Shown: piece by piece, positions 1 through 7,897 of the stretch
Numbering within the stretch: the stretch's first letter is position 1
Layout: every line of letters starts with the position of its first letter
IMG/VR virus record: IMGVR_UViG_3300047276_000704
Span: 1 to 41,920 of that record
Length of the DNA stretch: 41,920 bases
Origin: a virus
Direction: 5' to 3' (one strand)
Translations under genes and position numbers: made by a program
Notes under the pieces: model-generated
Told to the model about the DNA's origin: nothing
The model's input: only the letters and a program-made list of their open reading frames with translations
Database searches by the model: none

Positions 1-19
1 CTACTAAGAGAGAATAATT

Positions 20-826
20 ATGAATCCACTTTTGTTAGCACGTCTTGCGTCAATGGGGATCCCCGCAGCAGTTGGTGCTTGGCAAGCAGGTTCTCAAGCC
101 GCACAAGAAGGACAAAATCCTCTGCAAGTTGCAGGTGCTTCTTTACTCGGCGGTGGTCTGGGACTTGGCCTTGGTTACGGTGGAGAAAAGTTAGGACGTT
201 TTGCTGGAACTAAGCTAGCGGGAACAGCTTTAGGTCAAAAAGCACTTGGGCAAGGGACCGGAGCCCTCATGAAATTAACAGGAGGTCCTGTTGCTCCTCT
301 TACCGCAGCTGCTATTGCAACACCTTTAGCTTTTCTTGGCGGCAACGTTGCCGGCGGATTGGCAGCTCCCCTTGCAGCTGGTGCAACTGGGTTAGCAGGT
401 AAAGCTGCTGGTCCAACTGTAGGCGCCGCCACAACCATTGCTCAACAGCAGCAACAGAAACTTGCAGATATTCAAAATCAACTGGATCAAACACAAGCAC
501 TGTCGCAACTCCAGCAACAGCTGAATCGTCCTATTTCGTTGGCAGACGTAACAACTGGAATCGGTAATACTGCACGTGTTGCTGCGGGGTTAGAAGCTCA
601 ACTCCAACGCAACGAGAGGGTTAAAGATGCTCTTGCATACATGCCGATCACCGAGCAAGTTAAGAAGAACGAACTGGATCGTTTGATGGCGGCTGCTCAA
701 GTTCGTCAGAACATTGCAACTGCTGCTGACATGCTTCAGAGCGGTTATCGTACTTCTCAACAAATCGGCGCAAACGCTGCCTCTCAACTTGGCAGCGCAC
801 TGAGCGCCCAATACCAGTACAGCTGA
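20..826 (+). CDS. Gly/Ala-rich amphipathic virion protein (unknown function)
   Basis: A 268-aa protein I cannot assign to a family. Residues 1-150 are rich in Gly, Ala and Leu with long apolar stretches (GGGLGLGLGYGG near residue 50), and residues 150-200 are Gln-rich and likely helical. Such sequences in short-tailed phages are often internal or ejection proteins that cross the cell envelope; that role is inference. The start is supported by the purine-rich AAGAGAGAA upstream. The stop overlaps the next start (TGATG), which implies translational coupling. Its neighbours are further low-complexity proteins and then the terminase genes. Confidence 0.75.
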   Translation: MNPLLLARLASMGIPAAVGAWQAGSQAAQEGQNPLQVAGASLLGGGLGLGLGYGGEKLGRFAGTKLAGTALGQKALGQGTGALMKLTGGPVAPLTAAAIATPLAFLGGNVAGGLAAPLAAGATGLAGKAAGPTVGAATTIAQQQQQKLADIQNQLDQTQALSQLQQQLNRPISLADVTTGIGNTARVAAGLEAQLQRNERVKDALAYMPITEQVKKNELDRLMAAAQVRQNIATAADMLQSGYRTSQQIGANAASQLGSALSAQYQYS

Positions 827-1347
827 TGGCTAAAACATCTTCTTTATCCAGTGCAAATCCGCCTAACCAGTTTGGTTTTACTACGCCAAACGCAATTGAT
901 TGGTTAAAAAGTTACACTTACAAACCTTCCGCTGGACTCATTTCTCCTGATGCATACGGAGCTCAAAACTTTTTAGCTACAGGTAGCTCCGTTTCTCCGG
1001 AAGTAAAAAGTAAAGAAGATCTAGCTTTTGAGAAAATTTTAAAATTACAACAACTTGGTGCTCAACTGAGTGCTAATACAACCCGCCAACAACTGTCGGA
1101 CCTATACCCGTACTTAAGCGCAGCTTCGGCTGAAGCAACGGCTCGCAATCTGGGGGCAAGCACTCAGTTTCTTCTTACCAAAGAACAAACACCAACTGCA
1201 CAAGCATTAAGAAATCAAATTGCTCAGGGTCAAATCGCTACTGCGGCCAGTTCTGAAGCTCTAAGAGATCAAGCAGTGGCCCAGCAGTGGCTAGCGGCTG
1301 GTCAAGGTCCAGCTAAATATTCAGGAACAACATTCCGGATGGCTTGA
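826..1347 (+). CDS. Hypothetical virion-associated protein, 173 aa
   Basis: Unrecognised protein. The N-terminal half has a Ser/Pro/Tyr-rich segment, and residues 60-150 are Ala/Gln/Leu-rich and probably helical, resembling the end of the upstream protein. It starts inside the stop codon of the preceding gene, so the two are probably made together. Internal virion protein is a reasonable guess from position and composition only. Confidence 0.75.
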   Translation: MAKTSSLSSANPPNQFGFTTPNAIDWLKSYTYKPSAGLISPDAYGAQNFLATGSSVSPEVKSKEDLAFEKILKLQQLGAQLSANTTRQQLSDLYPYLSAASAEATARNLGASTQFLLTKEQTPTAQALRNQIAQGQIATAASSEALRDQAVAQQWLAAGQGPAKYSGTTFRMA

Positions 1348-1359
1348 TTTAAATCCTTT

Positions 1360-1368
1360 TGTTATACT
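1360..1368 (+). promoter_or_regulatory. Candidate extended -10 promoter
   Basis: TGTTATACT (TG-N-TATACT) lies in the AT-rich gap before the gene at 1392. The same arrangement, TGTTATAAT, precedes the major capsid gene. No convincing -35 box sits 16-18 nt upstream, so this would be an extended -10 promoter. It is predicted from sequence only. Confidence 0.4.
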
Positions 1369-1391
1369 GTTAATTAAGAACTAAAGCTATC

Positions 1392-1814
1392 ATGGGTAAG
1401 AAAAGCTCAAAGAAAAAGGCACCGACGCCGCCGCCACCTCCGGTAGCAGTGCCAACGCAGTCGTTGCAAACTCAAATTGCGTTGAACGAAGTGTCCGGAG
1501 CACAGGCTCGACTCAACGCGACCCTCGGCGCACAACTTGATCAACAGAACAAAGAATTCTTCACGACTCAAGACATCCGCCAGACTCAGGCCACTGGTGC
1601 CGAAACCAGGGCAACACTTGCTACACAGGGTGAGCAAGAACGTGCCGGAACTGTGGCAACCGGGGAGCAAACTCGTAAAACAAATCTGCAACAAAACATG
1701 CAGCAAAATTACGTCATGGGCAGGCAGTACAACTGGGCTCAAGACGCTTATCGCGTTGGCGGTGGTCCCCGAGCATCGCAACCTAGCTCTGCACAACCAG
1801 GACTTGTCGAATAA
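1392..1814 (+). CDS. Pro-rich/helical small virion protein, 140 aa
   Basis: Starts with a lysine-rich tag (KKSSKKKAP) and a polyproline run, then Gln/Thr-rich helical sequence with repeated GxExTR-like units (residues 70-105). I do not recognise a family. The same layout (short basic or polar start, PPPP run, long Gln-rich helix) recurs in the protein at 36207-36653, which suggests related virion roles. It is preceded by a candidate extended -10 promoter and followed by a short gap containing a stem-loop. Confidence 0.7.
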   Translation: MGKKSSKKKAPTPPPPPVAVPTQSLQTQIALNEVSGAQARLNATLGAQLDQQNKEFFTTQDIRQTQATGAETRATLATQGEQERAGTVATGEQTRKTNLQQNMQQNYVMGRQYNWAQDAYRVGGGPRASQPSSAQPGLVE

Positions 1815-1841
1815 AAGCGTTACAATAAGTACCTAACGCTT
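1815..1841 (+). promoter_or_regulatory. Stem-loop before the small terminase start
   Basis: AAGCGTTA (1815-1822) pairs perfectly with TAACGCTT (1834-1841) around an 11-nt loop, ending 7 nt before the ATG at 1849, which has no clear Shine-Dalgarno sequence. There is no T-tract, so it is not a standard terminator. It may act in mRNA processing or translation. Confidence 0.45.
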
Positions 1842-1848
1842 CCTACCA

Positions 1849-2334
1849 ATGCAAAACTGGGTTCAGTCTTTAACCGAAAAAGACCGCGAATCTTTTCTTG
1901 CTTTTTGTAAACAAGTTAGTTCTCCAATTCAAATGTACCTGTATGCCCGGTTTTTAGGGTTTACAGGTACCATTGTGGAGTGCGACGAGTGGGCCAAGAA
2001 AGAGTTCAAAAAAAGAAATTTTAACGGAATCTTGGAGATGGAGATCGATGCCATGCAACAGGATATTTCCAAACTTCGAGATGCCATTGATCTTGGCATG
2101 ATCAAACAGGATATGGGTGCAGCCCGTATCGCCATGCTTCAAAAAGAGCTGCGAGGTTCAATCAAGCAACTTAACGATGAAAAGCACCTTACTGACAAAC
2201 AAGGATTAATCCTTGCTGGCGCCGATCGTGCTCTCAGAGAGATGCTGTTGATTTTCCGTGACGACCCGATCGAAGGACCACTTCAAGAAGCTTCGATGGG
2301 TGTGTGGACTAAGATCCTGCAAGAGGAGTCCTAA
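1849..2334 (+). CDS. Putative terminase small subunit
   Basis: 161-aa acidic, mostly helical protein directly upstream of the large terminase gene, the usual place for a small terminase. Residues 20-75 could form a helical DNA-binding region, and residues 60-130 look like a coiled coil. I do not see a diagnostic motif, so the call rests mainly on synteny, size and predicted helicity. The gap to terL is only 24 nt. Confidence 0.5.
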   Translation: MQNWVQSLTEKDRESFLAFCKQVSSPIQMYLYARFLGFTGTIVECDEWAKKEFKKRNFNGILEMEIDAMQQDISKLRDAIDLGMIKQDMGAARIAMLQKELRGSIKQLNDEKHLTDKQGLILAGADRALREMLLIFRDDPIEGPLQEASMGVWTKILQEES

Positions 2335-2340
2335 GGTTTG

Positions 2341-2360
2341 GTGCGCTAAGGTAAGCGCAT
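2341..2360 (+). promoter_or_regulatory. Start-codon hairpin presenting the terL ribosome-binding site
   Basis: TGCGCT (2342-2347) pairs with AGCGCA (2354-2359), and a G-T pair extends the stem. The loop AAGGTA holds the only Shine-Dalgarno-like sequence, while the first bases of the ATG at 2359 lie in the stem. The layout would expose the ribosome site and partly close the start codon, so it could tune terminase translation. The structure is read by eye. Confidence 0.45.
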
Positions 2361-4821
2361 GGCAGGGACTTCATTGTATTCCGTTTACCGCAGAACAGCA
2401 CGTGCTGCGGCAAAACAACAGGTTGTTAAAAACTCTACCGGCATTGACGTTGAAAAAGCGCGTGTTGATTTTGCTTATTTTTGTGATGTTGTTGGAGATA
2501 AGCCTCCTGCTGCACACCATAAAGAGTGGCATCGTTACCTCTGCACTGGCGACAATACTGAGTGTTTAATTGGGATCGGTGGACCAAATATTGACATCTT
2601 GGCTCCCCGAGGATCGGCCAAGTCGACCGTGCTTGGCCTATACACGGCCTGGTCTATTGGTGTACATGCTCTTCACAAAAAGCCATTAAAAATTCTTTAT
2701 ATCTCTTATACCGTTGATGTTGCACGGCCTAAGAGCGCTGCAATCAAGCGAATTATTGAAGAGAGCAAGACTTATAGAGAAATTTTCCCAATGGTTAAAA
2801 TTGCCAAAGGGATCAACTCCAACGAGTACTGGAGCATTGATTGGAAGTTTGCAGGGATTAAATCTACTGGTGAAGAAGAGTTTACCATTTGTTGTGCAGG
2901 TCTTAAAGGTGCAGTGACCTCGAAACGTTCACACCTTTGCCTAACAGGTGATACACTTGTCCATACCCAACGTGGCCCAGTCACCATCCATGACATTTAT
3001 CAAGCACCAGGAGATTATCAAGTTCCGACCCTTAACCCAAGAACTGGTCGCCTTGAGTGGTCTGGAATACGAGGAGTGTCTCGCCGCCTTACCGACCGGT
3101 TTGTCCACGTGGAAACAAGCCGTGGAGATATCTTACGGACAACCCCGGAACACCCTTTTTATATCCCCGGACGCGGGATCATTGCAGCCAACGATCTACA
3201 AGTCAATGACAAGCTCATTGAGCTTTCCAATTGCTTGCGGGGTTCAAATCAAAACAGTGTGTCCGCAGTGTTGGAAAGAGTTCCAGGTGAACACCAACTG
3301 GAGGCAGGTGTTATCCAAAAGCAAAGCCAAAATGTTTTGTTGCTCAAAGACTTGTTCGGGACTGGCAAAACAAACACTGAGTTCAAAAATCTGTCCAGAG
3401 TGTCTAACACTTTTTCGTCCGAAAAATCATCTACGACAGTGCTGTTCAAAGGCTTGCGCTACCAAAGCACATTCCAAGAAGATGCGTGGGAAAACAAACC
3501 CCCGCTGGAAACACGGCAACAGCAGACCAAACCGACCGGATTTGCGTCAAGCCGTCCTGAAACGCGACAGTATGCAATGTGCACTTTGCAGTATGCAGGA
3601 ACGCATGTTGACTGTAAAACAACAAGCAAACCGAAGCAGTTTGGTAGTCCATCATATCGATGCCAACCCGAAGAACAACGTGCTAACAAATTTAATTACC
3701 TTGTGCAGACAATGTCATGTGGGTTACCACCAATTAGCGGAGAAGGCAAAGATTTTGGAGTTACCGTTACCGCTATTTCAAGAACTTGCACTGAATCGGA
3801 GTATGTCTATGACCTTGAAACAGAATCAGAAAACCATAACTTCTTTGCGGGAAAAAGTGGATATTGTGTAGCAAATTGTATACTCGACGACGTGGTCAAG
3901 AGCGCCGATGATATTAAAAACCGTGACATTAGGCAAATGATGGAAGATAACTGGAACTCAGTTATTGTTCCAACTATGTTTGAAGGGGGCAGGGCAATCT
4001 GCCTTGGCACCAGGTTCCGCCATGACGACATTCACAACACAACCTTTACTCCTGTAAATGACTGGGTTCAAATCGTTCAATCCGCAATCACTGTTGATGA
4101 TTCAGGAGATGAGATTTCCTATTGGCCCGATATGTGGTCTTTGGAGTATCTGCAAGATCGGCGTCGTCAAGCTCCTATCAGTTTCAGTTTTCAGTATCAA
4201 AACCAAATTGTTCAGACCAGTGAACTATCGATCTCACCAGATCTGATTGTTAAGGGGCAGATTTCTACAGAATTTGATGCCCTTGGCATTGGAGTTGATC
4301 TTTCCGCTGGCGTCAGAGAAAGAAACGATTACACCGTAATGGTGTTGGGAGGCCGCGTCGGAGACAAAATCCACGTTATTGATTGCAAACGAATCCGAAT
4401 CATGGGGAACTTGGAGAAGTTGGAGTCCTTGATGGAAATGTGTTATGAGTGGGGCATTGTACATAAAGACGGAAACAATTATCACGCCAGCGGCAACAAC
4501 ATTGACGTGTGGTCTGAAGCGGTGGCCTACCAAGCTTCGCTAGAAGCAGACTTTAAACGTATCTGCCTCGGTGAGCACGGTCTTTACAACATCAATTGGC
4601 ATCCAGTCAAAGGGTTCCGTGGCGACAAAGTTGCGCGGTTTAGGGGGATTATGGGGCTTTTTGAGCAAAGAAAACTGGTTTTTAACAAATATCGTAAATT
4701 TCAAGCTCTTACCGATGAGATTGTAAACTTTGGAGTCAGCTCACACGACGACTGCGTCGACGCGTTAATTTGGCTCTGCAATGGTTTGATGACCAGAGGA
4801 AAACTAGAGTTAGAGTATTGA
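2359..4821 (+). CDS. terL: Large terminase (ATPase-nuclease) precursor with intein
   Basis: Packaging motor ATPase and headful nuclease. The 820-aa precursor is interrupted by a 313-aa intein (residues 194-506); the spliced protein would be 507 aa, normal for TerL. Walker A is APRGSAKST (residues 82-90). Walker B (LCILDD) forms only after splicing, because the intein sits inside it. The RNase H-like nuclease starts at GVDLSAGVRERNDYTV (about residue 643), and the C-terminal metal-binding aspartates lie in HDDCVDALIW. An AAGGT ribosome site precedes the ATG. Motor activity should require splicing, since the ATPase site is split. Confidence 0.93.
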   Translation: MAGTSLYSVYRRTARAAAKQQVVKNSTGIDVEKARVDFAYFCDVVGDKPPAAHHKEWHRYLCTGDNTECLIGIGGPNIDILAPRGSAKSTVLGLYTAWSIGVHALHKKPLKILYISYTVDVARPKSAAIKRIIEESKTYREIFPMVKIAKGINSNEYWSIDWKFAGIKSTGEEEFTICCAGLKGAVTSKRSHLCLTGDTLVHTQRGPVTIHDIYQAPGDYQVPTLNPRTGRLEWSGIRGVSRRLTDRFVHVETSRGDILRTTPEHPFYIPGRGIIAANDLQVNDKLIELSNCLRGSNQNSVSAVLERVPGEHQLEAGVIQKQSQNVLLLKDLFGTGKTNTEFKNLSRVSNTFSSEKSSTTVLFKGLRYQSTFQEDAWENKPPLETRQQQTKPTGFASSRPETRQYAMCTLQYAGTHVDCKTTSKPKQFGSPSYRCQPEEQRANKFNYLVQTMSCGLPPISGEGKDFGVTVTAISRTCTESEYVYDLETESENHNFFAGKSGYCVANCILDDVVKSADDIKNRDIRQMMEDNWNSVIVPTMFEGGRAICLGTRFRHDDIHNTTFTPVNDWVQIVQSAITVDDSGDEISYWPDMWSLEYLQDRRRQAPISFSFQYQNQIVQTSELSISPDLIVKGQISTEFDALGIGVDLSAGVRERNDYTVMVLGGRVGDKIHVIDCKRIRIMGNLEKLESLMEMCYEWGIVHKDGNNYHASGNNIDVWSEAVAYQASLEADFKRICLGEHGLYNINWHPVKGFRGDKVARFRGIMGLFEQRKLVFNKYRKFQALTDEIVNFGVSSHDDCVDALIWLCNGLMTRGKLELEY
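2938..3876 (+). other. Intein in the TerL Walker B motif
   Basis: Protein-splicing element encoded in the terminase frame. It begins with Cys (CLTGDTLVHT, block A) and has a block B (TTPEHPFYI) about 60 residues in. It ends with VYDLETESENHNFFA (block F) and CVAN followed by Cys+1 (block G). The penultimate residue is Ala rather than the usual His, a known variant. Splicing would join RSHL to CILDDVV, rebuilding Walker B. Between blocks B and F the terminase frame encodes about 180 residues with no endonuclease motif. The endonuclease lies in another frame (3257-3871). Confidence 0.88.
3257..3871 (+). CDS. HNH homing endonuclease nested out of frame inside the intein
   Basis: In the +1-shifted frame relative to terL, the DNA encodes a complete phage-type HNH endonuclease. 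Two zinc fingers come first (CPQC...CCSKTC and CPECL...CCSKAC), then KTNPRWKHGN, then CALC, LVVHHIDANPKNN, LITLCRQCH. Catalytic His codons lie at 3650 and 3653 and the zinc/final-His group at 3704-3718. The frame is open from 2948, but family-like sequence begins near 3250. GTG 3257 keeps both zinc fingers; ATG 3332 would cut the first. The true start, or a frameshift from terL, is unresolved. About the last 30 codons lie over intein block F. Confidence 0.8.
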   Translation: MCPQCWKEFQVNTNWRQVLSKSKAKMFCCSKTCSGLAKQTLSSKICPECLTLFRPKNHLRQCCSKACATKAHSKKMRGKTNPRWKHGNSRPNRPDLRQAVLKRDSMQCALCSMQERMLTVKQQANRSSLVVHHIDANPKNNVLTNLITLCRQCHVGYHQLAEKAKILELPLPLFQELALNRSMSMTLKQNQKTITSLREKVDIV

Positions 4822-4849
4822 CGATTTAAACTTATAAAATCACTCCGCA

Positions 4850-5032
4850 ATGTCTACCGGCTACTACATCATTGAACTAGATCAGGATGCATACGGGTCT
4901 GCCGTTGTGCCCTTACCAGACGAGCTCTGCCACGACATGGGCCTTGTCCCTGGGGAACGCTTTGACGTTGAAGTGGAAGATGATGTGATTACCCTTAAAA
5001 GGTTGCACGCCGGTTACGAAATTGAGGCATAA
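4850..5032 (+). CDS. AbrB/MazE-like swapped-hairpin protein, 60 aa
   Basis: Small acidic protein with the SpoVT/AbrB pattern: VPLPDELCHDMGLVPGERFDVEVEDDVITLKRL spans most of residues 20-53. It matches the beta-hairpin, short helix and GD/GE-turn of AbrB and MazE antitoxins, which bind DNA as dimers. No MazF-like toxin is adjacent. It sits alone between terL and portal, so it may regulate late genes or be a moron. The unusually acidic surface is odd for a DNA binder. Confidence 0.65.
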   Translation: MSTGYYIIELDQDAYGSAVVPLPDELCHDMGLVPGERFDVEVEDDVITLKRLHAGYEIEA

Positions 5033-5054
5033 TAGTTAAAGAGTCTCCCAACGA

Positions 5055-7319
5055 ATGTCCGAAAACAAAACCGTTCTAGACGATTTCATCCGGTCAGTCG
5101 TCAACAGGGATTCGGATGGCGGCGCCGATACCATGCTGGTGAACGCCCATCTATCCCAGATGAAGATGTTTGGGATTCGACAAGGCGTTGAGTTTTATCC
5201 AGAACAAGATAATTTTGGAACGCAACGGTTTGATTTTATTCAGCAAGTTATTGAATTTAACAAGCTGGACGCCCGACTTGATTCTATTTGGGATAGGTTC
5301 CTGTCTTACGGCAAAGGGCTTTTCTATATTCGACCCACTAAGAAAACATATCGATTGTATTGGTTTGATAAGGACGCCTACCGCACTTATTACACTCCAG
5401 AGGGTGACTTAGAAGAAGTAATCATTATTTATCCTTACAAAGTTAAATCCAGCCGTGGTTTTGGCGGCGTTGGTCTTTCAACGGATAAACGTTACATGCG
5501 GCTGCGGATCACAGCCACAGAAATTGAAGAGTGCCATAGCGAACAAGAGCTGACATTTGATACGTCAGTTGAGTTTGCCACGCTCGGAAACACAACTAAA
5601 ACAGTTAACACCATGGAGTTTATTCCGTGTGTTGAAGTTTTTAATAATCCTGATGCTTTTGGTACAGATGGGCATGGTGAGTTTGAGTGGCTTGCCAATC
5701 AAATTATTGCCCACGATGAGATGGTTAAAAACATCCGGGCAAACCTTTCTTTCTTTGGTAATCCGACGCTTCTTTCGTCTCGTCCTAAACAAGACATCAT
5801 TGAAAAAACAGACGGCGACATACCGCAACGCCCCAGCATTTCCAGTCAATCGGGGTTCCAATCGGAATTTAGTTTGTCAAGCTCTACTTATAAATCAGAT
5901 AACGTAACGAGACAACCACCTGGTTATTACGGTAAGCCCGGAAGTGGCATGCGGGTGCCACGGGTTATTGCCAACCTGGAGCCGACAGATCGTGTCGGAT
6001 TTATTACACCTAATGCAGTAAGTGCTGATCAGGCACGGTATGCCGAACAGCTTCGTAGTGAGATCCGGCTTGCCCTAGGTGGTATCGACGACCTTAGTAT
6101 TACTAATGTAACTGCTACGGAGATTAAATCAGCTTATGGGCGAGTAAGTGCTACAGCAAAGAAAAAATGCTTGCAACTTTATACCTACGGTATTTGCAGG
6201 TGTCTTGAGCTAATGATCTTCCAGGAGGAGCAGATCTTCCGTAAGTCCCTTGCTTATGCTTCCGGAATTAAATATCCTGATCCTCCTGAAGATCCAAACG
6301 ACCAGGCTCAACAAACTAAATACGAGAAACAAAAAGCAACATATGAAAAGAAACTTCAAAAAGCAATCGACAACGCTGTCCAAACAAAGGAAGTTCCACC
6401 GGGGGTTCTTGGATTAGCACCAGACGGCGACAGAACGGTTCGCTGGCGGTGGATGGGACCTGTTTATGAAGACACCACGCAAGACAAACTTAATCAATCA
6501 ATCTTCACCAGAAACCTGCAGGAGTTAGGTGTTGATAGCATAGAAGCACTGAAGTATTTATTCCCTTCAAAAACGGACGACGAAGTTGCTGGCATGCTCA
6601 GCGGATTCCCGTTCCGGATGGTGGGAGAAGTACAGAGGGCAATGGCCACATTTATTGATCTCGTAAATCAAGAAATGAGGACCCCCCATCCGCAGCAGCC
6701 GAATTTACCGATGGCTGCGGATCCGAGACTTGATCTCACCCCCTTCCTTTACCGAACTCTCGAAAGCCTACAAAAAGAGGTAACCTATGCAGGCCGATAC
6801 CGCAATGCCGACCCAATCGGCACCCCAAGTATCCCCGACCCAGCCGATCAGCTACGCGGCGCCCGTGACTCAGCAGACGGCAGCGCAGGCACCTTCGGTG
6901 GCAACAACTTCCCAATGGGTGGCGCCCTACCAAACAGCGGTGGCCCCAGCCCCGCAAATGCAGGCCCAGATGGGGGTGTCTCAACCCCAGTACAGCCCTA
7001 CAGCGTCGTACCCCCAAGCGTACCAGGCAGCTCCACAGCAAGCCCCGCAAGCGGACAATCCCTACAAGTCGGCGTTCAACAGCCTGGTGGGGCTCCTGAG
7101 TTCGCCCGTCCAATTCCCCTTCCAGGGTCAACAATCGACCGCGACGCAACAAACCGTCCCGGCCAATTACAGTTCCCCGGTAGCACCAACTCAGTACAGC
7201 AACCAGGGGATGCAGACCTATTCGCCTGGGATCAACAGCAACCAGGCCTACTCCAACAGCTATTCCCAAACTTCGCAGGAAATTACAGCCGACCAGCTCC
7301 GCGCAAACGGGGTAAGTGA
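5055..7319 (+). CDS. Portal protein
   Basis: 754-aa protein right after the terminase, matching the position and size of large portal proteins of short-tailed phages (N4-type portals are about this length). Portals form the dodecameric ring through which DNA is packaged and ejected. Residues 1-560 are a mixed alpha/beta sequence with the long amphipathic helices expected of portal stem and wing (about 325-440). From about residue 578 the protein becomes Pro/Gly/Gln-rich and ends in a basic tail (RPAPRKRGK). That part overlaps the scaffold gene in another frame for 533 nt. Confidence 0.8.
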   Translation: MSENKTVLDDFIRSVVNRDSDGGADTMLVNAHLSQMKMFGIRQGVEFYPEQDNFGTQRFDFIQQVIEFNKLDARLDSIWDRFLSYGKGLFYIRPTKKTYRLYWFDKDAYRTYYTPEGDLEEVIIIYPYKVKSSRGFGGVGLSTDKRYMRLRITATEIEECHSEQELTFDTSVEFATLGNTTKTVNTMEFIPCVEVFNNPDAFGTDGHGEFEWLANQIIAHDEMVKNIRANLSFFGNPTLLSSRPKQDIIEKTDGDIPQRPSISSQSGFQSEFSLSSSTYKSDNVTRQPPGYYGKPGSGMRVPRVIANLEPTDRVGFITPNAVSADQARYAEQLRSEIRLALGGIDDLSITNVTATEIKSAYGRVSATAKKKCLQLYTYGICRCLELMIFQEEQIFRKSLAYASGIKYPDPPEDPNDQAQQTKYEKQKATYEKKLQKAIDNAVQTKEVPPGVLGLAPDGDRTVRWRWMGPVYEDTTQDKLNQSIFTRNLQELGVDSIEALKYLFPSKTDDEVAGMLSGFPFRMVGEVQRAMATFIDLVNQEMRTPHPQQPNLPMAADPRLDLTPFLYRTLESLQKEVTYAGRYRNADPIGTPSIPDPADQLRGARDSADGSAGTFGGNNFPMGGALPNSGGPSPANAGPDGGVSTPVQPYSVVPPSVPGSSTASPASGQSLQVGVQQPGGAPEFARPIPLPGSTIDRDATNRPGQLQFPGSTNSVQQPGDADLFAWDQQQPGLLQQLFPNFAGNYSRPAPRKRGK

Positions 7320-7806
7320 AGCCAGCCTGCAAGTTATTGATTACTTTGGTGCAGATGCCCCAGCTGTTCTCAACAACTACGCTTGCCAAATTGAGGACGC
7401 CCTGATTCAAACCAACGAACAGTTGATTCAGGCCGTTAACCTCCTTCAGGAAATGTCTCAAGAGCACCGTGCTTATGAGACAATCTTGACTGATCCTGAT
7501 GTCCTGGCTGATTACACTTGTGAGTTCTTCGGCGAAAACGGTCCTTATCCGGTTCCCGATGAAACTCCTGCCTATGGTCAGCAAGTGGGTCAACAGTTTG
7601 TACGTCCTGCTGGTGCTGCTCCTGTGGCTCCTCAGCGTCCTGAAATGCCTGCTCCTCCGCAGCCTCAAGCTCAAGGCAACCCTGGCGATTTCTGGAATAG
7701 CTTCGGCTCCCTGGCCGAACGCGATCCTGCAAACGCTTGGCGCTATCTGAACCAAGCTTCGGCCAACCCCGAAGTGTTCCGTCAGAAGCTCCTGGTTATG
7801 GAGTGA
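6787..7806 (+). CDS. Putative capsid scaffolding/assembly protein
   Basis: 339-aa protein between portal and capsid genes. Residues 1-165 are Pro/Gln/Ala-rich and disordered. Residues 165-245 are an acidic helical region (IEDALIQTNEQLIQAVNLLQ), and the C-terminus is short and helical, the arrangement typical of scaffolds. The start has a strong ribosome site, AGAGGTAACCT before ATG, so this frame is clearly translated. The first 533 nt lie within the portal frame. GC content rises sharply at its start compared with the AT-rich portal core. Confidence 0.7.
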   Translation: MQADTAMPTQSAPQVSPTQPISYAAPVTQQTAAQAPSVATTSQWVAPYQTAVAPAPQMQAQMGVSQPQYSPTASYPQAYQAAPQQAPQADNPYKSAFNSLVGLLSSPVQFPFQGQQSTATQQTVPANYSSPVAPTQYSNQGMQTYSPGINSNQAYSNSYSQTSQEITADQLRANGVSEASLQVIDYFGADAPAVLNNYACQIEDALIQTNEQLIQAVNLLQEMSQEHRAYETILTDPDVLADYTCEFFGENGPYPVPDETPAYGQQVGQQFVRPAGAAPVAPQRPEMPAPPQPQAQGNPGDFWNSFGSLAERDPANAWRYLNQASANPEVFRQKLLVME

Positions 7807-7859
7807 TACTCGGAAAACGAGTAAACACCGTTTATTGAGAAATTAACTAAACGTAGAAT

Positions 7860-7887
7860 AGGGGGTAGCAAAGGCTGCCCCCTTTTT
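7860..7887 (+). terminator. Rho-independent terminator after scaffold gene
   Basis: GGGGGTAGC and GCTGCCCCC form a 9-bp stem (one G-T pair) with loop AAAG, followed by five T residues. It ends only 10 nt before the next ATG, so the downstream gene depends on read-through, processing, or a promoter overlapping this structure (TAGAAT at 7854-7859 is a weak -10 candidate). Confidence 0.85.
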
Positions 7888-7897
7888 ATTGGTTAAT

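Noticed and set aside
2948-3256. ATG 2948 as the start of the nested HNH
   Set aside because: Residues from 2948 to about 3250 in that frame show no HNH family features and overlap the conserved N-terminal splicing domain, so they look like a shadow.
6736-7755. 339-codon minus-strand open frame over portal/scaffold
   Set aside because: It mirrors the Pro/Gln-rich scaffold; Arg/Leu-rich low complexity with no start signal.
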